Shown here: positions 53,646-60,851 of the stretch, one piece after another
Position numbering within the stretch: the stretch's first letter is position 1
Layout: each line of letters starts with the position of its first letter
Origin: Bacteroidota bacterium
GTDB lineage: Bacteria > Bacteroidota > Bacteroidia > Bacteroidales > JAAUTT01
Length of the DNA: 64,000 nt
Reading direction: 5' to 3'
Assembly: GCA_023429135.1 (NCBI GenBank)
Contig: JAEYWD010000008.1
Coordinates: forward strand, 248,001 to 312,000
Program-made: the position numbers and the translations under genes
The notes under the pieces: generated by a model
The model's input: the letters and a program-made list of their open reading frames with translations, nothing else
Database searches by the model: none
What the model was told of the DNA's origin: nothing

Positions 53646-55019
53646 TTAAAGTCCTTCTCCTTTGGAGAAGGATTTAGGAAGAGGCCTCTTTCCCACAAAT
53701 TCCCACACCGGGCTCATGCACGAGGCATAAACCTCTTTGGCAAAATTGAGCATCCCCACATATCCGGCCAGGGCTTCCTTACGTTCATGGTTGTGGTCAC
53801 AGAATCCTATTCCAAGTTTATAGGCAATGGGTCTTTCTTTAACCCCTCCAATAAAAAGATCTGCTTTCTTTTCTTTGATGATAGCAGAAAGTTCGACAGG
53901 GTTGGAATCGTCGACTATTACTGTTCCCTCACTACAAAGTGCCTTTATCAACTCATAATCTTCCTTACTGCCGGTTTGTGAGCCAACCAAAACCGTTTCC
54001 ACTCCTATCAACCTTAAAGCTTTTATCAATGAGATTGCCTTAAACCCTCCTCCTACATAAATCGCAGCTTTTTTCCCTGAGAGTTTTTCTTTATATTCCT
54101 TTATGGCTGGCATTAGCTTGCCAATTTCTTCTTTTACCAGGCTTTTGGCCTTATCCATCAATTCGTTGCTCTTAAAGAATTTGGCAACTTCGTACAGCGC
54201 ATCCGACATGTCTTCAATTCCAAAATACGAAACCTTCATGTGCGGAATGCCATATTTCTCCTTCATCATCTTGGCCAGGTAAACCATGGAACCGGAACAT
54301 TGAACCACATTCAGACCCGCCAGGTGCGACCGGCGTATATCGTCGATGCGGCCATCGCCAGTGATGGTGGCAACAACTTCAATGCCCATCTTTTTGTAAT
54401 AATCGAGTAACAGCCACAATTCCCCGGCAAGGTTGAAATCGCCCAGAATGTTAATGCTGTACGGAGTTTGTGGTTTTACTTCCGAAGTGCCTACCAACCG
54501 GAAAAGGCTTTCGCAAGCGATTTTATACCCATCTTTCTTGTTGCCCTTAAAACCAGGAGCCTGCACCGGGATCACCGGAATTCCCTTTTCGAGTTCAACT
54601 TTCCGGCAAACGGCTTCCACATCATCTCCTATTACCCCAACAATGCAGGTTGAATAGATAAATGCTGCCTTGGGTGCATATTCATCGATAAGATGGAGGA
54701 GCGATGAATACAATTTCTTTTCGCCACCGAAAACTACATCCTTCTCGCGGAGGTCGGTGGTAAAACTTAAGCGATGTAACTCAGGGCCGGAGGACATAGC
54801 ACCGCGAATGTCCCAGGTATAAGCAGCACATCCAACAGGCCCGTGAATTACATGCAATGCATCAGCTATAGGATACAACACCACCCTCGACCCACAAAAT
54901 GTGCAGGCCCTCTGACTGACAGAACCAGCGGTGCTGGGCTTGGAACAGTCCATTTCGGTATTTGCAGATTCACCAACGGTGAAAACCTGATTTTTGCGAT
55001 CGGAGAGAATGTATTCCAT
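53646..55019 (-). CDS. nifE: FeMo-cofactor scaffold subunit NifE
   Basis: 457 residues. NifD-like fold with NifE features: RACTFCGSRVVLYPIADALH, HGPVGCAAYTWDIRGA and FIYSTCIVGVIGDDVEAVC for the cluster cysteines, and VVQCSGSMVYLAKMMKEKYG. The NifD FeMo-co ligand histidine block is replaced by LGIGFCDHNHERKEALAGYVG, as expected for NifE. It forms the NifEN heterotetramer with NifN. The last ~12 residues (RPLPKSFSKGEGL) come from a hairpin repeat at 53645-53682 that also supplies the stop codon, so the true family C-terminus ends near EFVGK. It follows nifK after a repeat-filled gap of about 190 nt. Confidence 0.95.
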   Translation of the reverse strand: MEYILSDRKNQVFTVGESANTEMDCSKPSTAGSVSQRACTFCGSRVVLYPIADALHVIHGPVGCAAYTWDIRGAMSSGPELHRLSFTTDLREKDVVFGGEKKLYSSLLHLIDEYAPKAAFIYSTCIVGVIGDDVEAVCRKVELEKGIPVIPVQAPGFKGNKKDGYKIACESLFRLVGTSEVKPQTPYSINILGDFNLAGELWLLLDYYKKMGIEVVATITGDGRIDDIRRSHLAGLNVVQCSGSMVYLAKMMKEKYGIPHMKVSYFGIEDMSDALYEVAKFFKSNELMDKAKSLVKEEIGKLMPAIKEYKEKLSGKKAAIYVGGGFKAISLIKALRLIGVETVLVGSQTGSKEDYELIKALCSEGTVIVDDSNPVELSAIIKEKKADLFIGGVKERPIAYKLGIGFCDHNHERKEALAGYVGMLNFAKEVYASCMSPVWEFVGKRPLPKSFSKGEGL

Positions 55020-55034
55020 AAGTCCTTATAAGAA

Positions 55035-55212
55035 GCCCACTCCCCGGCCCTCTCCCTTCCGATAGCTATCGGGAGGAGAGGGAGTAAGACCTGAGCCAGA
55101 TTTAAGTATGAATTAATATTAACCTGTATGCTGTATTCCTCCCCTCTCCCCAGGGAGAACTTAGCGCCAGCGTTCTCACGACCAAAGGGAGTAGCGGCCG
55201 GGGGTGAGGCCC
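55035..55212. repeat. Repeat-filled gap between nifK and nifE
   Basis: Two inverted-repeat elements: CCCTCTCCcttCCGATAGCTATCGGgaGGAGAGGG at about 55052-55085, a hairpin nested in a hairpin, and ctgtattcctCCCCTCTCCcc ... GGGGGTGAGGCC at about 55131-55210, the latter in reverse orientation relative to 49972-50020. They occupy most of the gap and leave little room for a promoter. Confidence 0.7.
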
Positions 55213-56595
55213 TTACATTACCAATTCCACTTTTTCTTCAACAGCATCACGATCCTGACGATCCATAAGTGCATTCAGGATTTTTTCGACGATGCGCAAC
55301 CCTCCCTGATAGCCTACTGTTGGGAAATAGCTGTGGCCTATACGGTCGAGGATTGGGAAACCCATGCGGATGAAAGGAACGTCTTCGTCGCGGGCAATGT
55401 ATTTGCCATAGGTATTGCCCATGAGTAAGTCGACCTTTTCCTGTTTAATCCATTGATGCAGCAGGTACATATCGGCTGCATCGCCATTTTTGAATTTGGC
55501 TTCAGGAACCTTTTCGCCCAAAATTTCTTTCATCCTTTTATCGAAGGTTTTGCCCGGGGTACCCGAAACAATGTAAACAGGTTTCATATCGAGCATTACC
55601 AAAAATTCAGTCATCGGGATCAGCCAATCGGGATCGCCAAACAGGGCAACACGTTTTCCATATAAATATTGGTGCATGTCGGCAATTACATCGATTAACC
55701 TTCCACGCTCGTTAGTGAGCGACTGAGGAACCTTCACATTGGCGTAACGGCTCAGTGCTGTGATAAATCGGTCGGTAGCCTGTAATCCAATGGGCAGGTC
55801 GGTAATGTCGTATTTCACTTTACATTTGTACTCGAGCTTTTTGGCTGCTTCCTCGGTGGCAAATTGTCCTAGTCCCAGGGTGAATTTGGCATCGCCGGCA
55901 CTGATAAGTTCGGCCACCGTTGTGCCACCTTTGGGGTACATTTCGAAAGTACCGTTCAAAGGGCCATCGAGAATCCCGGAAGTATCGGGGAACATAATGG
56001 TATTAGCCTGCATTTTTTTGGCGATGCGTTTAATTTCGCGCATATCGCTGGGTTCAACCCAACCACTGATAAGGTTTACCTGATAATTGGGAACACTTGT
56101 CTTCTGGGCAAAGTACGATACCATTCCCATTACCATGTTGGCATAACCTGTGATATGCGAACCCACATAACTTGGTGTACTGCAATGTATCACATGTTTT
56201 CCTTTTGGAACCTTTCCTTCGTCGCGGGCTTTTTGCAGAATCTGGTTCAGGTCGTCGCCGATGGTTTCGCTGAGGCAGGTTGTATGAACAGCAACCACTT
56301 CGGGTTCGTAAAGTGAAAAAATAGTGTCGATTGCCTGGAGAAGGTTGGCCTGTCCGCCAAATACCGAAGATCCTTCGGTAAACGAACTTGTTGCGGCCAT
56401 TACCGGTTCTTTATAGTGCCTGGTGAGGGCACTGCGGTGGTACGAACAACAACCTTGCGAACCGTGACTGTGCGGCAAACATCCCCTGATACCAAGGGCT
56501 GCATACATTGCTCCAACAGGTTGGCAGGTTTTGGCCGGGTTGATGGTCAAAGCTGTCCGCTCTATGACTTGATCGTTTGTATGACGTAATAACAT
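55213..56595 (-). CDS. nifK: Nitrogenase MoFe protein beta subunit NifK
   Basis: 460 residues, the short form without the ~50-residue N-terminal extension of Azotobacter NifK, as common in anaerobes. P-cluster cysteines are in PAKTCQPVGAMYAALGIRG, GCLPHSHGSQGCCSYHRSAL and VHTTCLSETIGDDLNQIL, and the P-cluster serine is probably in ATSSFTEGSSVFGGQ. With NifD it forms the MoFe protein that reduces N2. It follows nifD after 150 bp containing two hairpin repeats (56613-56640 and 56705-56745). Confidence 0.97.
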   Translation of the reverse strand: MLLRHTNDQVIERTALTINPAKTCQPVGAMYAALGIRGCLPHSHGSQGCCSYHRSALTRHYKEPVMAATSSFTEGSSVFGGQANLLQAIDTIFSLYEPEVVAVHTTCLSETIGDDLNQILQKARDEGKVPKGKHVIHCSTPSYVGSHITGYANMVMGMVSYFAQKTSVPNYQVNLISGWVEPSDMREIKRIAKKMQANTIMFPDTSGILDGPLNGTFEMYPKGGTTVAELISAGDAKFTLGLGQFATEEAAKKLEYKCKVKYDITDLPIGLQATDRFITALSRYANVKVPQSLTNERGRLIDVIADMHQYLYGKRVALFGDPDWLIPMTEFLVMLDMKPVYIVSGTPGKTFDKRMKEILGEKVPEAKFKNGDAADMYLLHQWIKQEKVDLLMGNTYGKYIARDEDVPFIRMGFPILDRIGHSYFPTVGYQGGLRIVEKILNALMDRQDRDAVEEKVELVM

Positions 56596-56612
56596 AAGAG
56601 TAAGAATTAGAG

Positions 56613-56745
56613 GCCTCCCCTAACCCCTCCAAAGGAGGGGATAAAACCGGAATTAATAGGGAAAGGCTTGATTGTTAAAATATTGATTTCAAATTGAGAA
56701 GAGCGTGCCTTCCTCCCCTCCTTCGGAGGGGCTGGGGGAGGCCAT
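56613..56745. repeat. Two hairpin repeats between nifD and nifK
   Basis: ccCCTCCaaaGGAGGgg near 56625-56640 and CCCCTCCttcGGAGGGG near 56715-56731, in opposite orientation to each other and with 70 AT-rich bases between. Each carries the aggcctcccc/gggggaggcc edges of the nif-junction family. Confidence 0.75.
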
Positions 56746-56746
56746 T

Positions 56747-58378
56747 CTACACCATCTCTATCACAAAGTTGGCTTCGATCTGTTTTTGTGTTTCCCAAGG
56801 GGCATGGATAAACTTCCAAACGGTAGCACCAACCATGCGGTCGATATCGTTATAGAAATTAACTGCTCCTTTGAAACCGGCGTAGGGGCCGCCATAATCG
56901 TAGCTATGCAACTGTTTGAGTGGAATTCCAAGCTTTTGAACAACGTACTTTTCTTTGATACCGGCGCAGAAAATGTCGGGTTTGTAAAACTCGATGAGTT
57001 TCTCGGTTTCCCAATGGTTAATATCGTCAATCATCAGGGAGTTGTTTTTCATATCGGGCAACATCCCGATATAATCGGCAACTTCTTCGGTACGTTTCTT
57101 GAAATCGGCATATTGCTCTTCGGTGAGACGCGGTTTATAACGCTCCGGATCCTTTTCAATATGCAACTCCTCAATGTTACGACTGTCAGCATCTACCGAA
57201 ATGGTAGGGATCACTTTGCGGCCTTCGTAGTCGTCGCGGTGGCCGAACTCGTAACCGGCCGATACAGTCGACATCCCCAATTCGTTAAAAAGCTCCTGAT
57301 AATGGTGTGCACGCGAACCTCCTACAAACAACATGGCTGTTTTGCCTTTGGTACGGTCGTAAATAGTCGAAAGTACTTTGTCCACATCGGGCATTTCTTC
57401 GGCTATCACTTCTTCGATGCGCTGTTTCAAACCTTCGTCGTTGAAATATTCACCGATTTTACGCAGCGACTTTGCTGTGGCTTTGGCCCCTATAAAATTG
57501 ACCTTTACCCAGGGAATACCGAATTTGGTTTCCATCATTTCGGCCATATAGTTGATGGAACGGTGGCACATTACCAGGTTGAGGTCGGCAGTGTGGGCCG
57601 TTTCGAACTGGTACAGGGTTGAGTTTCCACTGAAGGAAGCCACCATGGTAACGCCGATCTTCTCAAATATTCTTTCGATTTCGAAAGCATCGCCACCAAT
57701 ATTGTACTCACCCAGCATGTTGATGCGGAACTTGCCTTCGGGGCCTTTGTCGTTGGCGCCTACCACATGCTTGAACAAACCGTTGTTTGCAATGTGGTGC
57801 CCGGCACTCTGACTAACGCCTTTGTAACCTTCGCAACTAAAACCAAAAATGTTAATTCCCAACTCCTCTTTCATTTCCTGGGCAACAGCGTGAACGTCGT
57901 CGCCAATCAAACCTACCGGGCAGGTTGCGAAAATACCGATGGCCTTAGGCTTAAATACCTGGTAAGCCTCACGTACAGCCTGTTTCAGTTTTATTTCGCC
58001 CCCGAAAACGATGTTCGAGTCCTGCATGTCAGTCGACAGGGAATACATCATATAGTTAGGACTATCGGCTGTTTCTGGCTTGGTTTGGTTACGGCGTGTG
58101 AGCCAGGCATAGAACGAACATCCTATAGGGCCATGCACCAGGTTAAGAATATCACGCGATGGGCCTAAAACCACCCCTTTACATCCTGCGTAAGTACAAC
58201 CACGTTGGGTAATAATTCCCGGAATGGTACGAACGTTCGCCTGAATGGTCTGTTCCTGATCCTTATTTACAATCACCAACTGTTTCTCACGTTTCTTGGC
58301 AATTTTCGAAGGGTATTTCTTAAGGATCTCCCTCTTTAAACCCGACGGATCGGGCAACAATTTGTCTTTTGCTTCCAT
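56747..58378 (-). CDS. nifD: Nitrogenase MoFe protein alpha subunit NifD
   Basis: 543 residues from the ATG at 58378, chosen because GGAGG lies 7 nt before it (58386-58390); a start 7 codons upstream lacks this. P-cluster cysteines are in ITQRGCTYAGCKGVV, VHGPIGCSFYAW and FATCPVGLIGDDV. The FeMo-co ligands are Cys in LVMCHRSINYMAEMM and His in LHSYDYGGPYAGFKGA, with Gln and His of the active site in VSQSAGHHIANN, which points to the Mo enzyme and not the V or Fe-only forms. The length, with an insertion around 390-440, is typical of nitrogenases of obligate anaerobes. It lies 13 nt after nifI2. Confidence 0.97.
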   Translation of the reverse strand: MEAKDKLLPDPSGLKREILKKYPSKIAKKREKQLVIVNKDQEQTIQANVRTIPGIITQRGCTYAGCKGVVLGPSRDILNLVHGPIGCSFYAWLTRRNQTKPETADSPNYMMYSLSTDMQDSNIVFGGEIKLKQAVREAYQVFKPKAIGIFATCPVGLIGDDVHAVAQEMKEELGINIFGFSCEGYKGVSQSAGHHIANNGLFKHVVGANDKGPEGKFRINMLGEYNIGGDAFEIERIFEKIGVTMVASFSGNSTLYQFETAHTADLNLVMCHRSINYMAEMMETKFGIPWVKVNFIGAKATAKSLRKIGEYFNDEGLKQRIEEVIAEEMPDVDKVLSTIYDRTKGKTAMLFVGGSRAHHYQELFNELGMSTVSAGYEFGHRDDYEGRKVIPTISVDADSRNIEELHIEKDPERYKPRLTEEQYADFKKRTEEVADYIGMLPDMKNNSLMIDDINHWETEKLIEFYKPDIFCAGIKEKYVVQKLGIPLKQLHSYDYGGPYAGFKGAVNFYNDIDRMVGATVWKFIHAPWETQKQIEANFVIEMV

Positions 58379-58391
58379 AATTTTTCCTCCG

Positions 58392-58775
58392 TTAATCAAG
58401 AACTGCTTCGCCGGATGCTCCGGTTCTTACCTGAATAGCTTCAGCGGCAGGTAAGACAAATATTTTTCCGTCGCCGCTGTTTCCCGTTTTATTGGTTGCA
58501 ATAATAGTTTGAACCGCAAGTTCAACTTTATCGTTTGCCACCACCAGTGTGATCATTCTCTTGTTTTTAAGTCTTGGTTCAGGGCCAAGCTCTTTGAGCT
58601 GTTCAAGGAGTTCAGGGTCGCTCTTTACTTTTTCGTAATTTGGCCCGAGCCCTCTTCCGCGGCCACGTCCCTGAACTTCTCCGGAAGCCATGAACGAGGG
58701 CAATCCCGCTGCAGCAAGTGCCGATTTGGTCTCGTTCATTTTCACCATCCGTATGATTGCGATTATCATTTTCAT
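58392..58775 (-). CDS. nifI2: PII-like nitrogenase regulator NifI2
   Basis: 127 residues, GlnB superfamily. It starts MKMIIAIIRMVKMNETKSAL and has the T-loop region rich in Gly and Arg (GEVQGRGRGRGLGPNYEKV), longer than in GlnB, and ends with GNSGDGKIFVLPAAEAIQV, the PII C-terminal signature. The T-loop tyrosine of GlnB is absent, as usual in NifI proteins. In methanogens NifI1 and NifI2 together bind the MoFe protein when nitrogen is plentiful, and 2-oxoglutarate relieves this. The position between nifI1 and nifD is standard for anaerobic nif operons. Confidence 0.95.
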   Translation of the reverse strand: MKMIIAIIRMVKMNETKSALAAAGLPSFMASGEVQGRGRGRGLGPNYEKVKSDPELLEQLKELGPEPRLKNKRMITLVVANDKVELAVQTIIATNKTGNSGDGKIFVLPAAEAIQVRTGASGEAVLD

Positions 58776-58799
58776 GTGTATGATTTTTGAAGTTAGGGA

Positions 58800-59126
58800 C
58801 TATAATTCCTTGGTACCTTTGCTTATCGTCCAGGCCTCTTCTACCGGGGTGATAAATATTTTGCCATCACCAAACTGGCCTTTGGGTGCTGTGCGGGCAT
58901 TTTCGAGAATGGTTTGTACTACCACGTCTTTGTCTGAGTCATTTACAACAATCATCAGCATGGTTTTGGTAAGCTCGTCGTAGGTAATTTCGCCTACTTT
59001 CAAACCGCGCTGTTTGCCGCGACCGTAAACAGCCATTTTGGTTACTGAAGGAAATCCAGTGTCGAATAAGGATTTCATTACTATACTTGCTTTTTCAGGA
59101 CGTACAATTGCTCTTATGAGTAACAT
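58800..59126 (-). CDS. nifI1: PII-like nitrogenase regulator NifI1
   Basis: 108 residues, GlnB superfamily. It begins MLLIRAIVRPEKASIVMKSL, has the short NifI1 T-loop (MAVYGRGKQRGLKVGEITY) and the closing signature KGQFGDGKIFITPVEEAWTI. It lies 26 nt after nifH and 24 nt before nifI2. Together with NifI2 it should give rapid switch-off of nitrogenase by ammonium; no DraT/DraG genes were seen, which fits control by NifI rather than by ADP-ribosylation. Confidence 0.95.
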   Translation of the reverse strand: MLLIRAIVRPEKASIVMKSLFDTGFPSVTKMAVYGRGKQRGLKVGEITYDELTKTMLMIVVNDSDKDVVVQTILENARTAPKGQFGDGKIFITPVEEAWTISKGTKEL

Positions 59127-59152
59127 ATTTTATTGTTTTAAAGGTGTCTCAA

Positions 59153-59977
59153 TTAGTTCGCTATACCAAAGTTGATCAAAAGCTCTTCCAGTTCTGGAAT
59201 AGTCAAGGGTTTTGGAATTACAAGATTTCGATTCTGGTCTATTTTTTTGGCAAGGGCCCTATATTCGTCAGCCTGATTATGAGATGGTTCAAAATCAATC
59301 ACTGTTTTGCGGTTGATTTCGGCACGTTGCACCATATTATCTCTTGGCACAAAATGTATCATCTGGGTACCTAACCTTTTAGCAAATTCTTCGATCATGC
59401 TTTGTTCGTTGTCCACCTTACGGCTGTTGCAGATAAGTCCGCCCAGGCGCACAGTTCCGGTTTGTGCAAATTTTACAATCCCTTTACAAATATTGTTTGC
59501 TGCATACATCGCCATCATTTCACCCGAAACTACAATGTAAATTTCTTCTGCTTTTCCATCGCGGATGGGCATAGCAAAACCTCCACAAACCACATCGCCC
59601 AATACATCATAAAATACATAATCGAGGTTTTTATCATCGTTATAAGCACCTAATTGTTCCAACAGGTTAATTGAGGTAATGATACCACGACCTGCACATC
59701 CAACTCCTGGCTCTGGTCCGCCAGATTCGGTGCAACTTACTTTGCTGAAACCTTCCTTGAGTACATCTTCGAGTTCCACATCTTCCCCTTCCTCGCGTAA
59801 GGTATCGAGTACCGTTTTCTGAGCAAGGCCTCCTAATAAGAGACGCGTGGAGTCGGCTTTGGGATCGCATCCTACAACCATTACTTTTTTGCCCATTTCG
59901 GCAAGGCCTGCTACTGTATTTTGGGTGGTAGTACTTTTACCGATACCACCTTTTCCATAGATTGCTACTTTTCTCAT
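59153..59977 (-). CDS. nifH: Nitrogenase iron protein NifH
   Basis: 274 residues. Walker A is YGKGGIGKSTTTQNT; the 4Fe-4S cysteines are in GVGCAGRGIITSI and DVVCGGFAMPIRDG; switch regions VGCDPKADSTRLLL and VLGDVVCGG are intact. NifH is the ATP-dependent reductase of the MoFe protein and is also needed for cofactor maturation on NifEN. An AGGAGG ribosome-binding site lies at 59985-59990, 7 nt before the ATG, unusually strong for this phylum, where such sites are generally rare. A sigma-54 promoter lies at 60016-60032. It is the first gene of the nif transcription unit. Confidence 0.98.
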   Translation of the reverse strand: MRKVAIYGKGGIGKSTTTQNTVAGLAEMGKKVMVVGCDPKADSTRLLLGGLAQKTVLDTLREEGEDVELEDVLKEGFSKVSCTESGGPEPGVGCAGRGIITSINLLEQLGAYNDDKNLDYVFYDVLGDVVCGGFAMPIRDGKAEEIYIVVSGEMMAMYAANNICKGIVKFAQTGTVRLGGLICNSRKVDNEQSMIEEFAKRLGTQMIHFVPRDNMVQRAEINRKTVIDFEPSHNQADEYRALAKKIDQNRNLVIPKPLTIPELEELLINFGIAN

Positions 59978-60015
59978 TGTTATTCCTCCTTATTGATTTG
60001 GTTCGATACATGTAA

Positions 60016-60032
60016 TGCATCATTGATGCCAC
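60016..60032 (-). promoter_or_regulatory. Sigma-54 promoter of nifH
   Basis: On the minus strand GTGGCATCAATGATGCA: the -24 GG and -12 GC are exactly 10 nt apart, and the -24 half TGGCAT fits well. Transcription should start near 60005, about 28 nt before the nifH ATG. A NifA-like activator gene lies about 850 bp upstream. Confidence 0.8.
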
Positions 60033-60182
60033 AAAAAATAAGGGTTCTGAAAGATGGGGATTATGAGGAGGTAAGTTCCTGAAAGTGAGTGGAAAAATTT
60101 TTTAAAAATATTTTTAAAAAATGAATATAGCTAGTCGATTTATGCAATATTTACCTACTTAATTGTAATATTTATAGGGGTA

Positions 60183-60202
60183 AAATTACATGAATGTAAT
60201 TT
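60183..60202. promoter_or_regulatory. Palindrome upstream of nifH, possible activator site
   Basis: AAATTACATGAATGTAATTT, a perfect 9-2-9 palindrome about 170-190 bp before the expected nifH transcription start. This is a fitting distance for an enhancer site, though it is not the classical NifA site TGT-N10-ACA, which was not found. It might serve the NifA-like protein encoded upstream or another regulator. Confidence 0.45.
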
Positions 60203-60281
60203 ATACTATTTTTGTATTGAAAAAATAAAGGGGTAAACTCAAAGAATTATTTTTATACTAATGTAGCATTGGAACAAATGC

Positions 60282-60555
60282 ATGATTAAGTTATTTGCTA
60301 AATTGACAACAAATGCCCTGAGAAAAGAATTACAGCAATTTATTAAGTCCGCCGATTAGCGATTTTTAAGGATGGGCATTCTTTGGCGAAGGAATATACA
60401 AAAAACGAGGACATAGTTGTGAGCCACCATATGGGTAAGCCAATAAAAAAAAAGCCAATTATTGAAAGATTTAGAAGAAGCTGATAAACAGATCGACAGA
60501 GGAGATTTTATTACAATTGAGAATCTGGAAATAAAATGCCTAATGATCCAGAATT
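60282..60555 (+). pseudogene. Degraded small gene, possibly an antitoxin
   Basis: Within the ~600 bp between nifH and the Nif11-like gene, three overlapping frames each carry part of what looks like one small protein: MIKLFAKLTTNALRKELQQF (from 60282), then SLAKEYTKNEDIVVSHHMGK (another frame, about 60380-60436), then LKDLEEADKQIDRGDFITIE (a third, about 60470-60530). The last segment resembles the C-terminal helix of many small antitoxins. No intact reading frame remains. The order and sense suggest a decayed gene, but this is a weak inference from short fragments. Confidence 0.35.
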
Positions 60556-60586
60556 GAGCAACGATTTCAGCTTTAATTTAATAAGC

Positions 60587-60841
60587 TTAATCAGCTTTAT
60601 AATTTAAAACATACCTCAACCACATTACTTTCCCCATTAAAAAAGCAGCTTCCGATTCGGATTGGCAGCGCAAATGCAGCATCCTTACCGCATCTTCAAA
60701 TTCGCCCTGGTTGAAATTGTACCCTATTCCATTCAAAAAAGAAATAAGCTCCGCAGAACTTCCGCATTTGTTCATATCAGTGCGCAAATGATCAGAATCG
60801 GCACTATCGACTATCAAACGGACAACATCTTTTATTGGCAT
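60587..60841 (-). CDS. Small Nif11-like protein
   Basis: 84 residues from the ATG at 60841 (MPIKDVVRLIVDSADSDHL); the frame upstream has only a TTG, overlapping the regulator gene. The region SSAELISFLNGIGYNFNQGEF resembles the Nif11 domain, first seen in nitrogen-fixing cyanobacteria and also as the leader part of some ribosomal natural products. There is no Gly-Gly cleavage motif or cysteine-rich core, so a peptide-precursor role is unlikely here. It starts 11 nt after the NifA-like activator gene and is probably co-transcribed with it, which suggests a role in nif control or assembly. Function unknown. Confidence 0.68.
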   Translation of the reverse strand: MPIKDVVRLIVDSADSDHLRTDMNKCGSSAELISFLNGIGYNFNQGEFEDAVRMLHLRCQSESEAAFLMGKVMWLRYVLNYKAD

Positions 60842-60851
60842 ATTGAGAATT

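Noticed and set aside
56705..57622. Long plus-strand frame (305 codons) opposite nifD
   Set aside because: It lies wholly antisense to the well-supported nifD gene, has no recognisable domain, and mirrors its codon pattern.
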